Assembly (NCBI RefSeq): GCF_932526225.1
Contig: NC_064035.1
Location: forward strand, 18,093,969-18,157,968
DNA from: Nematostella vectensis
Taxonomy: Eukaryota; Cnidaria; Anthozoa; Actiniaria; Edwardsiidae
DNA: 64,000 nt
Direction of reading: 5' to 3'
Every line of letters starts with the position of its first letter. The stretch's first letter is position 1. Positions 10,588 through 37,711 of the stretch are shown here, piece by piece. Both the position numbers and the translations under genes were made by a program. The notes beneath the pieces are model-generated. The model was not told the DNA's origin, searched no databases, and saw only the letters and a list, made by a program, of their open reading frames with translations.

Positions 10588-11518
10588 CTCAAGTATATTA
10601 AGGCCTGGTTAGATTGCTTTTAGCATCGAATATAACTTTTTGCCATAAACTTTGTTAACATCGCCTTAAATTCGTTCTTTTTGGCAAGATGATTAAAGTC
10701 GACGGCCTTAACATTTTCGTAATGTTTTCTTGCTGGTGATGACGTCACATAATAGATCACGTGACAAAATAGTTTTTTGCCTTTCCGCCGGTGGGGAAAA
10801 CAGCTTGGACAAAGATGTTTACTAAATAAGTGTTGACTTTATGTTTGTCATATGATAGCGTTTTAGCATCCAAACTTTTCTCTGCCGTTAACAAGATATT
10901 ATTTTGTTAAGTCACGTGACCTGCTGCGAATTAAAATGTTGATTTGTGACCAAAAGGTAAAACTTTTCTTGCCGGTTAAGACATCAGTGTGCAGATGTGT
11001 TTCAAAGGAACATAAAAACATGCGATGTTTTCTTTTTCATAGCGTATCCACCAGCGCAGAATTTTTGGAAATATTGATTTGCAAAAGTAACGTGATCGGC
11101 TGGATGACGTCATTACTCAAAATGAAATATTACCAATCAGCTAACATTGCCGAGTTTGATGTTTTGACCAAAAATGGTGCATTTAAAGCCGCATTGTCAC
11201 CAGTTTACTTCCTGTCGATTACGTTACAATCTCCGATGATTTTTAACGGAAAACGCGAAAAATATTTCAAAATATTGAAAGCAGTGTGTATATTGCAAGT
11301 TTCTTCGAGGATGTGATTGATCATTTAGAGCGGATGGCATGTTAAATATTTCGGATTCTAATAGATTCTTTTGTCTTTTAACGGTTGAGGTTTCCGTCGG
11401 ACCTCCGGAAGTGAACTGGTGACAATGCGGCTTTAAGGCAATGTTAACTCACTTTAAGGTAACTTTCAAAATTTCAACTGTTTTAGCTTAGGACCCAAGC
11501 CTTAATACACTTGAGTAG
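10585..11518. mobile_element. TIR element carrying a nested TTAA MITE
   Basis: CTACTCAAGTATATTAAGGC at 10585 is inverted at 11499-11518 (GCCTTAATACACTTGAGTAG). The element abuts the preceding one and contains the 11187-11432 MITE. A 126-codon open frame at 10936-11316 runs into the MITE and is not a gene. Confidence 0.55.
11187..11432. mobile_element. TTAA-flanked MITE, copy 1
   Basis: Inverted ends AGCCGCATTGTCACCAGTTT and the complementary AACTGGTGACAATGCGGCT, flanked by TTAA on both sides. It is 246 bp. The family has three copies in the window (also 13348-13595, inverted, and a truncated one ending at 46535). TTAA duplication is typical of piggyBac-type integration, so a piggyBac-derived MITE is inferred. 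Confidence 0.7.
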
Positions 11519-11662
11519 CAAAGGCCCCTGGGGTTTGTTGTTTCTCTAAAAATCCTTGTGAAAATACCCGGCCTAGAGTATATATTTTCATATGCTTAGT
11601 AGAAATAACACCCTATAGATTTCATTCAAATAACCTAGATATTATTTGAGCGGTTGAAAAGA

Positions 11663-11835
11663 GAATTAAGAACATCCAGACTGCGATTTCACCAGATGCT
11701 GATTACATACCGAGGCTCAGAGCAGCAAAATGTTGCTTTATTAGTCTGATCCGCTGATTTGTTGTAAAATGCAGTATCCGAATTGTGTTCATTAATAACA
11801 ACCTTAAATATTATTGCTATTGATAGTTTGTGTTA
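11663..11835. repeat. dispersed repeat, copy 1
   Basis: Shares an ordered run of motifs with 25545-25705: CCGAGGCTCA, TTGTAAAATGCAGT, then TTGTGTTCATTAATAACAAC and CTTAAATATTAT. It is probably a decayed interspersed repeat family. Confidence 0.55.
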
Positions 11836-12409
11836 TTCACTTACGGAAAATTCATGTATTAGCAAAGAATTTAGCAAAGATGAAGGGGATGGACATTTTC
11901 AAAGGGGAAAATTCTGCAAGGGCAAATCTGCAGAGAAAAAAGTAATATGCAAAGTCGGTAGAGAGTGGAAACGCTCGACACGGTGCCCGCGCGAAATTCG
12001 CACAAATTTTGCGCTTTGTACATAAGCTAAAAGAGGTGGGGGTGGGGTGGTGGGTCTTTCTGGTGCTAACCAGGGCGGTCAAAAATTGTTGTGGTCGACA
12101 GTGCTGAATAACGTATGCGCATGCGCGTGCTCTGGCGAAAACAAGCACAATCGTAGTGTTAGCATTAAGACCATACTGTACAAAAGATGACAGATTTGTG
12201 TGATAATGAGGGAGTAACAAAGAAAATTATAGCCTCAAGTTTGGTGAAGTTTTCTTAGCATTCGCCAAAATGTGACAGTTCGCCGGTAAAAAGCCGCCAT
12301 TTCAAAACAAAAAGGCTGGTTTAACCGCGCGGTACTGGAACTAGTCTTGCGTTTTTCAGCACTGGCGTTGTGGTCAGCAGAAGAACTAAAACTACACGGG
12401 ACGTACGTG

Positions 12410-12505
12410 TACCCTGGGTACCAGAGGCTCCGAGCTTCGCGGCGACAACGATTTTGAGCGAAATCTTTGTCGCCGCGAAGCTCGAAGCCTTTGGTACCCA
12501 AGGTA
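12410..12505. mobile_element. foldback MITE with GC-rich arms
   Basis: The arms of about 40 bp, starting TACCCTGGGTACCAGAGGCT and ending ACCCAAGGTA, are complementary around a short ATTTTGAGCGAAAT loop. The inner arm CGAGCTTCGCGGCGACAA is perfect. A half-copy with TACCCTTGGTACCAGAG is at about 14138. Confidence 0.6.
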
Positions 12506-12941
12506 TGACGTTTGATACTTACAAGTAATATAGATAATGCTTTGTGGACGTCTGTCATGTCTGTCTTGCCCTTCGTACGTCAATAGATTATCACGCTTTC
12601 AACTAAACAGATGACCCCTATGAAAGCTTTCGCAATAAAGTATATAGGCTGGGACTAGGAAGAAGCTTCTAAAAAAATATTATTCTTACAGTGAATCGTG
12701 GGTTTGTAAGTATATACTTGAGTTTATAAGCTATTGTATATTTTTTTCTAGGTCATATAAAACATTCAAAGCCTTTCAAAGCTACAATATGACTTTAATT
12801 AGATTTGTTTACTCAAGTCAAACTGGGGTCTGGAATGTCACTGTTATTTGATCGGGTCGAACTATTGTTCAATTGTAGTTTCGTGAGGCACAAGCAATGG
12901 TTGAAATCCAGAGCTAAAATGAGCCGATACTGCAATATAGC

Positions 12942-28109
<15,168 letters not shown>

Positions 28110-28630
28110 GTTGTGTACGTCGTAATGGAAGAGCCCACGTGACTTGTATACGTCGTAATGGAAGAGACCACGTTACATGTGTACGTCGTAATGGAACATG
28201 TGTACGTCGTAATGGAAGAGACCACGTTACATGTGTTCGTCGTAATGGAAGGTCCCACGTGACATGTGTACGTCGTAATGGAAGAGCCCACGTGACCTGT
28301 GTACGTCGTAGTGGGAGAGCCCACGTGACCTGTGTACGTCGTAATGGAAGAGCCCACGTGACATGTGTAGGTCGTAATGGAATAGACCACGTTACATGTG
28401 TACGTTGTAATGGAAGGTCCCACGTGACATGTGTACGTCGTAATGGAAGAGCCCACGTAACATGTGTACGTCGTAATGGAAGAGCCCACGTGACCTGTGT
28501 ACGTCGTAGTGGAAGAGCCCACGTGACCTGTGTACGTCGTAATGGAAAAGCCCACGTGACCTGTGTACGTCGTAGTGGAAGAGCCCACGTGACCTGTGTA
28601 CGTCGTAGTGGAAGAGCCCAAGTGACCTGA

Positions 28631-31356
28631 CAGGGTTCGTACAATTTTCCACAAATGAAATTCAAGGACTTTTAAGGACTTTTTCAATGACTTTTTGTAG
28701 AAATTCAAGGACTAGTGAAACGATAAATCCATAGAGACAATAGAGGGCAAATATACTTTTCCAAGTCTTACCAAAGCTTTTATCAATTGTACATTGTTTA
28801 TTTTCAATACGAAAATAGACTGTTATTAAACAGTGATTTCAAGCAAACGTTCGCCTACAGATTTTCAACTTTGGGTGAGATCCTCAAATTTTCAAAACTT
28901 TCTTTTTTCAAAGCCTTTTGCTTTTCCTTAGCACAGATTCGCAGTGCAATTGACTGAGTGAGGAGGCCTAGTTGTGTCCTTTGAACAGTTTCACTTGTTC
29001 TCTAGCTCTTCTTGGCATTTTCGCTTACAGCTTACAACAAACTTCTCTTGGCCCTTCTCTAGTCTTCATGACATTGGATCTAATGTTTCCTCCCTTGACT
29101 TGCCGCACCAACAGCGCCTTACTTATATCTAGATCAGCAAGCCTACGATTGTGAACAACTTTATAAGTTTCTTTATTAAGGTTTTCAACTGACATTTACA
29201 GAGAAGTCTCTTTCGACTCTTGCCTGACCATGAGAGAGTATCAACAGATACAAATACAACTCTTCCAGGCTAGATGCTGTAAGAAGAATCCAGTCAGAAT
29301 CAAGGAAAGAATATTGGGCACACATATAACAACAATTCATAATTCAGAAGTTGAATGCTAGGGGATGAAGCGTTTCTGGTCCTTTATAAAGCACTGTAGG
29401 AGAGACAGCAGCATGGATTTAGAGCACTACGATCATGTGAAACACAGCTTCTGGTTTTATAAACACGTTGGTGGACAATATGCATGAAGGTAATCAGATC
29501 GACGTTTTGGTGATGGATTTCAGTAAAGCATTTGACAAGGGAAATCACCGACTCCTCTTATCAAAGTTAAAGCAATATGGCGTTTGTGTTAAAACCAATC
29601 AGTGGATTAAGTCCTTCCTATCTGCTAGGAAGCAGAAGGTGGTGTTTGACGGGTAATAATCTGAAGTTGTAGACGTCCTGTCTGGGGTACCCGGAGTCTC
29701 TGTATTGGGCCCAGGTCCTCTATTACATTAGCGATCTCCCAGACAATCTGACCTCCTCCGTGAGACTCTTTGCAGATGATACCATCGTATATTTAACCAT
29801 CAAGTCTAACGAGGATGCCTTCACTTTGCAACAGGACCTAGACAAATCAGCCATGTGGGAGAAACAATGGAGCATGAAGTTTCATCCAGCTAAATGTAAG
29901 ATCTTAAGGGTTGGACGCAAGCAAAAACCTACACACAATACTTTTTACGTTAAAACCATGTGTGCTGTCGAATCGGCAAAATATCTTGGGGTCACCCAAA
30001 CATCAGACTAGAGGTGGATAAGCATATAAACAACATCTGCAACAAAGCAAGCAGCACCCTCGGTTTCCTTCGGCTTAACCTGAGAATAGGCTCCCCCAAG
30101 CTAAAGACGTCTGCTTACTTCGCTGTAGTGCGTCCATACCTTGAGTATGTGTGTACTGTATGGGACCCATTCACAAAGACAAACATCATCAGAATAGAGA
30201 TCGCGCAGCAAGGTTTGCGCTTCATCGCTACGACAGAACAGCAAGTGTGAGTGAGATGCTCAATTATCTGGATTGGTCCTCACTAGAAATCCGAAGAGAG
30301 CAAGGCTCCTGATGTTCTACAAGATACACCATGGCCTTGTTTTCAATGATGGCCTGCCAACAGTCCCGCCGATGTATAGAAAAAGCAGGCATATGAATAG
30401 CCAAAGCTACAAAGTGCCACCTTCAAGAACCAACTATCACAAAAAATCGTTCTTCCCGCGGACCATCAGGGATTGGAATTGTCTACCGGAACTAACTGCA
30501 AGGGCAGCCAGTCTTGTAGCTTTTGAGAAAGCAAGCGAGCTATTATTGCATTGACTAATGTAACTTTACTTATTATATTTTTGTTATTATCGTTTTTGTT
30601 GAAATTATGACACCTCATAAGAATCTTCGCATAGAAGATGGGGTTATATGGAAGAAGAAGTACGCACCCAGCCTGTCCAGCTTGTGGCGAATGGTCAATC
30701 CGAGAAATAGTTCCGAGAGGACAAGAAGGCTTTTTTCTTTAAAATCAGAGAAAACGAGATCTTGCTTTTCTTAAGAACCAGAACGAGAAGTCGAATCTCT
30801 AAAATTCGAGAAATCGAGATGCCTTAAAATTTGGAGAGAAAATCAATATATCCAAGGAACCACCTCTCTTGTAGTTAAATTCCAAGAAGATCGTCTTCTG
30901 GGCTTGCTCAGCTTTCTCCACAAATTCTGTGTACAGGAGCACCAGGAGATCACAATCTTCTATCTTCACATGCTTGTAGCCCACCATCGTCATCAGCAAG
31001 AGCTAGAACTTGGCGAAGCACACTTCCTTTCACTGTACAATCTGCGTATGATCTATGCTGATCCTGTTTCTGGGCATGGATTTTACATACTTTATCTTGT
31101 ACATAATTATACAAAGAAACAGCTCGCAAACCATATATTTGCCTACAATTTGCTATTAATCTTCACTCCAATAATATTTACTTTTGTTTCTTAAATCAAA
31201 TATTTTTCAAGGACTTTCAAGGACTGATAATAAGAATTCAAGCACTTTCCAGATCTTTAATTTCAAATTTTAAAATTCAAGCACTTTCCAGACCTTGAAT
31301 TTCAAGTTTTAAAATTCAAGCAATTTCAAGGTTTTCAAGGACTTGTACGAACCCTG
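28631..31356. mobile_element. 2.7-kb TIR transposon inserted in the minisatellite
   Basis: Perfect 14-bp inverted ends CAGGGTTCGTACAA / TTGTACGAACCCTG. Subterminal TTCAAGGACT repeats occur on both sides. It is flanked by a 5-bp duplication, CCTGA (28626-28630 and 31357-31361), and minisatellite units lie on both sides. The CAGGG end is hAT-like, but a 5-bp duplication is unusual for classical hAT. No transposase was recognised; the interior holds a broken LINE fragment (29405-30556). Confidence 0.85.
29405..30556 (+). pseudogene. truncated non-LTR retrotransposon reverse transcriptase
   Basis: Fragments in shifting frames read as one reverse transcriptase C-terminal half: QHGFRALRSCETQLL, then VLVMDFSKAFDKGNHRLLLS, then LGPGPLL, then SVRLFADDTIVYLT (the FADD catalytic motif), KYLGVT, KHINNICNKASSTLGFLRLN, VRPYLEYVCTVWDPFTKTNI, and ARLLMFYKIHHGLV. 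This is the jockey/CR1-like arrangement with no endonuclease. Frame breaks near 29455, 29655-29710, 30005 and 30250 make it non-functional. It is nested inside the TIR element and probably arrived after it. Confidence 0.8.
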
Positions 31357-31536
31357 CCTGAGTACGTCGTAATGGAAGAGCCCACGTGACATGTGTACGT
31401 CGTAATGGAAGGTCCCACGTGACATGTGTACGTCGTAATGGAAGAGCCCACGTGGCATGTGTACGTCGTAATGGAAGAGCCCACGTGACATAGGTCGTCG
31501 TAATGGAAGAGCCCACGTGACATGTCTACTTCGTAA
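31357..31536 (+). repeat. minisatellite of the RTK stop region, right part
   Basis: Five more units of TACGTCGTAATGGAAGAGCC plus CACGTGACATG follow the transposon. They continue the array that ends at 28630. Confidence 0.9.
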
Positions 31537-32385
31537 TGCGCATCCCCTGATTCTCCAGCTAACAGACAAGAGAGCCGGCTAGCAGGCTCGGAGGGGAATG
31601 CCTAGGCATCATGCAGGATGACAGCAAATGTAAATAGGTGTTACTTTCGTGCCATCTTCAAAGGTTGCTTAAACTAGCCAAAGGCATCACGAGAAGGAAA
31701 AAAATCTTCAATGGGGAAATAAACGAACATGGTGATTCCTATATTTAGCTATTATTTTTGTACAATGATAAAAGGAAGTCTGCCGACAAATAACGCTCTA
31801 GTTGTATCTACTTTATTAATCAATTATGAAACTATTTATAATATTTAAAAATTTGATGTCTAAATATTTTTAATGAACGCAGTCAAGAACCATTGGTAGT
31901 AAAAAGAATCGTTACTTCCAACTCTTTAAACCAAACAACTACAGTTTCCGTCTATATTGATATATGGAAAATTACCAATAAAGGCAAAGATGTACAGTGT
32001 CCAGTAACCAAATAGATATGGTTGAGAGAATAGAGGCTCTGGTAAAAAGTCAGATGAGGATTCTAATATCCATTGGTAGTTCTGTTGAGCTTGTTAACGA
32101 TGATGGTATCTGATACTCAAATGAATTAAAAACTTTAAAATATCTATCTACTGTGTCCTATGTATATCATGGGTCGATGAACTGCCAACAAGATTTCCAC
32201 GTCGTTGAGCTCGTTATTGCGTCGGTGATGAGTCCTGAGCCTCCGCCTCTGTATGTTGCGTCTGTATGTTTGATGCGCAGGAGAGGAACGCAGAAAAAGA
32301 ACGTTCACATCCCTCAGGCACCGAACCACAGTTGACAAATCTCATCAAGCTTCGTAGTTTTATCTCTGTCCAACATTATTTTCTC
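31537..32385. other. intergenic sequence between convergent RTK and MTMR genes
   Basis: Unique AT-rich DNA with no credible ORF or repeat. Confidence 0.5.
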
Positions 32386-32975
32386 GCTATAGTTAACACT
32401 AAAATAACCCAGTATCCACAGACTCGTCGTAATTGATAAGAATAACTGAGCAACATCGACAGACTTGTATCGCCATAGTTAAGACTATAACTGACCAACA
32501 TCGACAGACTTGTATCGCCTTTAAGACTACAGCTGGCCAACATCAACAGACTTGTATCGCCTTTGTTAAGACTAGAACTGCCCAACATCGACAGGCTTGT
32601 ATCGCCATTGTTAAGACTAGAACTGCCCAACATCGACAGACTTGTATCGCCATTGTTAAGACTAGAACTGCCCAACATCGACAGACTTGTATCACCATTG
32701 TTAAGACTAGAACTGCCCAACATCGACAGACTTGTATCGCCATTGTTAAGACTGGAACTGCCCAACATCGACAGACTTGTATCGCCATTGTTAAGACTAG
32801 AACTGCCCAACATCGACAGACTTGTATCGCCTTTGTTAAGACTAGAACTGCCCAACATCGACAGACTTGTATCGCCATTGTTAAGACTGGAACTGCCCAA
32901 CATCGACAGACTTGTATCGCCATTGTTAAGACTAGAACTGCCCAACATCGACAGACTTGTCCAAATCCGGCTGGG
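32386..32975 (-). repeat. minisatellite spanning the MTMR-like stop codon, 45-bp unit
   Basis: About 12-13 copies. On the gene strand the unit reads AAGTCTGTCGATGTTGGGCA then GTTCTAGTCTTAACAATGGC and GATAC. The gene's last codons K-S-V-D-V-G-Q-F and TAG are the first unit. The units furthest from the gene (32386-32560) are the most diverged. Because 45 is a multiple of three, several frames are open throughout on both strands (15-residue repeats); none looks like a real protein. Confidence 0.92.
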
Positions 32976-35900
32976 GAATCTGTCCAGAGTAGTAATTGCT
33001 CAGAGCAAGATCCCCGATGAACGGCATACTTGGCGTCAAAAGTTTACTTGTCTCGAGATCTAAACTAAAGTTGAACTCTAAGCCCCAGTCTGTAGTATCG
33101 GATGTCTCTCCGTGTCCCTGCTCTCTGGATCCGAGCTTTTCGCTATTCAGGACCGCGACCTTGTGAGTGAGGAACTTGACCTCGTTCATAACGATCATTT
33201 GCTGCATGTGCAAGGACGAGTTCTCGCCCATTCCTATACTTAGGTGAACCGTCGGTAGCCATCGGAGATAGCATCCCGACCAGAACTTCATGGCAGGAGC
33301 TGTGGGATTAACCCTGCTGTATATCTCCTCGATTTCGTTGTCGCCATTCATCGGATTTTTACTAGAAAGCCTCTTGAACTCATTCAAGGGGTTAATAAAA
33401 GCGGCCGTGTTTTGGGAATCTGATAACTGTTCAGCTAAGAAGTCCCACAAGGATGCCATGGGCGCACCCCCAAATTCAGAATTTATGTACTTCTGTCTCT
33501 GATGCTCGCAGTCGAATAGAAATTCATCAAATAAGCAGGCGTGCATGCTGTCCAACATCCCTAAAAGGTAGGTTTCCGAGAACTCAAACTCAGAGGGGAA
33601 CTGAGTGATCAGCTGGTACACGCAGTCCAGAAAATGGAGGAACACAGGTGATTCCTCATTTTCCTGCTTATCCGCATCCGACTTCTCGTTTGGCTTGATG
33701 TGGCCGCAACGCTTCATGAAAGGGTGGCCTCCCAGGACCCACATCTTCTGGATCAGAGTTTGGAATCCGCGGATGTTGCGGTAGTACTGGTCGAGCATCA
33801 GCTGAGCAAGCGAGCAAACCACCAGCACGAAGTCACGACCGCTTGCTTCTTTCACGATGACAGGTCGACCTTCCTCGCAAACTGCCTTGCAGACATCTAC
33901 AGCGGTTGATATGGAGGTGCGAACTGAAGCCAGCCATCTGAAATAACACGAGAACCATGAGCCAATATAAAATAGGAAGTTACACTTCATCCAAGTTTAA
34001 TGTTTAGAAAGGAACCACTTTGCCGCCAAATGAGTTATACCAAGTTTGATTATTCTATGAAATTTCAAGGATGAACTAAACCTGTACCAAAACAAAAAAG
34101 TACTACTTTTAATCCATTTCCATCCACTTGATGCAAGACGTTCAAAACCACACCACAATGTTGTGTTCATCTGATTTTTTTTTACTCCACGTGATTTTCT
34201 AGCAGCCCAAAATAACATTAAAATCATTCTTTATTCTCTTTAGCCCTGCAAGTGCGTCACCTTTCTCTTGCTATGGGAAAGGGTGTGATGTTAGGAAAGT
34301 GGAGGATTGGGAAGAACCAGACGCTGACCTGTGGTAATATCTTCATTAACAATGAGTTCACCTTACTACACACTGTTTTTCTACCGACCGATCATGGTTG
34401 CATTTGAGGTACAGGGGCCCGTTTCTCGAAACACCCGAGAATTCTCGGGCCTGAAAACGCTTTTTTCCTTAAATTTGAAAAGCTGGCAAATTCTTTTAAA
34501 ATTTATGGTATCTAAATGTGTTGAAATATCGTCAAACATCGTATTTTACCACAAAGATTCATGTGAAGGATAATCCTCTTTTTGGTTTTATAGATTTTGA
34601 TCTTTCCCGAACTTCTCGGGCCCAGAATTCACATGGCTAAAATATTAAGAAAGTTCTCGGGACCTCGCAGTCACCCGAGACTTTTCGGGTAACTTTTTGG
34701 CTTTAGCAAAACTTCGAAAATAGCGCCATTGAGCGTAATCATTTGGAATACGAACCAAGAGAAAGTTTTAACTGTTTCTAAAACATAAAAGCGGTTCTCC
34801 AGAAGGAAAACATGCGAAATTTTGAGCAAAAATGCAAAATAAAGTTTTCGGGCCCGAGAATTCTCGGGTGTTTCGAGAAACGGGCGCCTAGTCAGTAAAT
34901 CCAGGGGCTGTAGGATAGTTCAGTTGTGATTAAATGATTATGTTTTGTCTTGAGCATTGCAGCTTACTGTACACTAACTTTTGAAGCCATCTCTCTATAG
35001 TCCCCGAAGAGAGCGTTGTATATGTTCGCTTCTCTTTGGACTCGATGTTTATTAAACGTCAAAGATATACAGTAACTACATTCAAACCATGCACAACTAC
35101 AACTTAACTATCCTATTGCCCGTGGTACATCGGAAAACCGTAACTACTTGCGCTACAGAAATGCAACACTTCAGATTTGCGCGGTATGTAGAAATCTTAA
35201 CGAGGAGGTCCCCTAGTAGCAAAAGCTTTTCACCTGCTATTGTCAAGGCTGGAAAGCCAGTGAGGATCGATACTCCAGAAGTTCTTGGTAGTATCTAGTA
35301 CACAGAGCTCCCGTACACGTAAATAACTTTGTGAAAGTTGTTGAATGGACGGGCCAATCTTGGAGAGGTCTACCACTTTGACGTCTTTGTGCTCGGGGTT
35401 AGCAGGTATGCTAGACAGCGCTCGAAAGAGTGAAGTCTCTTCTTTTTCCAGGAATATACTTTCTGGTCTAAAGACAATAAAAAGATTGAAGACAGATAGT
35501 AGTAGATAGACACAAGGAGTACTGAAATGGAAAAGCAAAATAAATGACTGCGAGGTTGAAATCTTTCAAAAAAATACATTTTCTTTACATTTTATCAACT
35601 GCGGTGATCCTAGATACTAAAATTTCTTAGATGCTAAACAGATACTAATCAGAAACTAATCAAATACTAAACAGAAACTAATAGCAAGGGGTGTAATTGT
35701 TGATAACAAAAAAATATTCCAAATTACATATTTTCTGCATAGAATTAGAGAGTACGGCTGGGAATACGTCAAGATATTTATCTTACAGCGAATTTCACGC
35801 TATTTAACGGATTTATGCTAAATTTCAGTCATCACTACCGTGAAAAATTCAAAAGGCGATCCTACACATACACATAGTTTTATACAACCGGATAAAAAAT

Positions 35901-37696
35901 ACGGGGGGAGCGAATTTGGATTTGTTCGTATAAATAGCGGCTGGGTAGGAGCATTTTTTTCTTTCTTTCTTTTCTTTTTTGTTTGTTCGTTTGAACAGAT
36001 CAGAAACTGGTCCAAAAATTATGCAGATCTCAAAACGAAAGAGAATCCCCGTCTGTCGATTCGAGTCCAGTTTATATTTAACTCTTCATTATTGTTGCGA
36101 TGTAGATGTTGATGTAGTTAATGTAGCGTGACTTCCAAGCGCATGATCCAAGAGTGACTTCCACTTGGGTGGTTTTCAACGTCGACAACATTCAAAATGT
36201 CGGCGCCAAAAAGTACAAAAGTAAACTTTTACTGTTTAAAAATTTAGCAATAACTTAGTGCTAAATCGTTATAGAAATGTTTTAGAAATGTATATTATAG
36301 CTAATTCCTTGTGTATTGCATAGAAATTTGCAAGCGCCTAAACCATAAACCAGACAAAATATTCTAATCATACATTAGTCTAGGAGCCACACAAGTTGCT
36401 GTGAATAATTTAAGAAACCATAATTATAATGCCTTTTCATCGTTTCTAGCTGATTTTACTCGGTAAATGGATATTTTTTATTACTTTTTTACGAAGTCCT
36501 CCCCCCTGAACGTTTATAGTATCTGTTTAGTATCTGATCAGTATCTGAGGAATTAGTATCTAGGATCACCGCGGTATTTTATCACTACTGTAAATAGGTC
36601 GGTCATATCTTCTTTCGCAACAACAACTTAATATTTGGGCAACAAAATAATGGTGCATGTTGAAGAGTGATGTTAAATGCTATGGTTGGTTTATTCACTT
36701 ACAGCACAGAGATAGTTGGCCAATATTAATTAGCCCATGCTTTTATTTTTCAAGAACCCTGGCATTGTCCCTCACAACAAAGAGCACAATTCTGTCACCA
36801 AGTTGGCCCCTAAGTCACCGCCAATTTGGCCAAATGCACAGGTAGCCCAGCAGAAAGACTTACCTTCCTGAAGCGCTAAGCATGATGGGTACTCGTGTCT
36901 TTGGGTGACTCCAACACCAGAGAGGAAACCTAGACTCTTCGTAGTGCAGCGACATGCGGTTAACATCTGAATCTGTTAACGATGCCAGGCAAACAAACCT
37001 CTGTGGAAGCGTTGGGCATGTGTGGAACTTCTCGTTTACCAAAGCAACTCTCCAGGTGTCATCCACATTAAGTCTGGACAGCTCGTTTAGCCAATCAGGT
37101 AGAGTCCTGAACGTGGGTATGACACCAGACACAGAGCTGTCTCTTTTTTCAGTCTTGAGTGCTAGGCTGTGCTGAAATGCAAACAGCAAAGACACTGATG
37201 AAGGAAATGCGTAATGTCCAAGAGCATTTGTGATAAGGGGTAGCTCCTCTTTAGGTGTGAACTTGAAGCCAAATTGCAGCACTCTGAAATCCTTGCACTG
37301 AACTTGGATTACTTGAATCCTACTAGACACCTTTTTACCGGCCATCAGTTTTTTCAGTTTGGGGCTTGATTTGGAGGTACTATAACTTAATTCCAGGATG
37401 CAAGTCAAAGGAATGTGCAGTTCTTGTTGAATCTCTGCATTCATCCCTCCCTGTGTGAGATCCGGATTAGACTGGAACACTGAGCTCAGTGGAGTATCCA
37501 CAGCTGAGCTGGCCACGAGGAAAGACACTCGGAAGTTAGTTACGTACAGTGTGCCAGAGACACCAGACTTGGTTCCAGCCATTGCGCTGAAGCGGAGCAC
37601 GTTCCTTGCCCGTGCCACCATAATCTCCCCGGGAAGATATGATGGCACTGGGATGACTTCCTCTTTAAGTTTCGATAGTGCCATTGAGTTCTCCAT
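32932..37696 (-). CDS. catalytically inactive myotubularin-related protein (MTMR10/11/12 type)
   Basis: Three coding exons: 36864-37696 (ATG at 37696), 35234-35467, 32932-33937; phases close, 690 residues (human relatives are about 710-780). The N-terminal ~200 residues form the PH-GRAM region. The phosphatase-like part follows: RFPLWCWSHP, LIQKMWVLGGHPFMKRCGH, FLHFLDCVYQL, FEFSETYL. The active-site loop that reads HCSDGWDRT in active myotubularins is KEASGRDFV here: the catalytic Cys and Arg are replaced, as in the MTMR10/11/12 group. Such pseudophosphatases act as adaptors for active myotubularins. Just upstream of the ATG (37709-37711) is a good acceptor, so a 5' non-coding exon is likely, perhaps near 39 kb and close to the divergent MPP gene. 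The stop lies in a minisatellite unit. Confidence 0.88.
34414..34888. mobile_element. MITE with CCCGTTTCTCGAAACACCCG termini (MTMR intron)
   Basis: The left arm GGGCCCGTTTCTCGAAACAC continues as CCGAGAATTCTCGGGCC. The right arm is complementary, ending TTTCGAGAAACGGGCGCC. Internal CTCGGGCCC motifs repeat. It is about 475 bp with no ORF. Confidence 0.7.
35598..36575. mobile_element. MULE-like TIR element with 9-bp target duplication (MTMR intron)
   Basis: Inverted ends of about 50 bp: ACTGCGGTGATCCTAGATAC at the left and the complement GTATCTAGGATCACCGCGGT at the right, rich in GATACTAA repeats. An exact 9-bp duplication, ATTTTATCA, flanks it (35589-35597 and 36576-36584). Nine-base duplications are typical of Mutator-like elements. 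No transposase is seen. A shorter diverged relative is at about 50892-51265. Confidence 0.75.
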
Positions 37697-37711
37697 TTTA
37701 TAACCACCCTA

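Noticed and set aside
10936-11316. 126-codon ORF as a gene
   Set aside because: It overlaps a TTAA MITE and lies inside another TIR element; its C-terminal part is shared with other MITE copies.
12235-12583. Overlapping 63- and 107-codon ORFs near 12.4 kb
   Set aside because: They cross the foldback MITE at 12410-12505 and show no protein features.
32376-33063. Open frames of 126-195 codons with 15-residue repeats near the MTMR stop
   Set aside because: A 45-bp unit keeps frames open on both strands; the real gene frame stops in the first unit.
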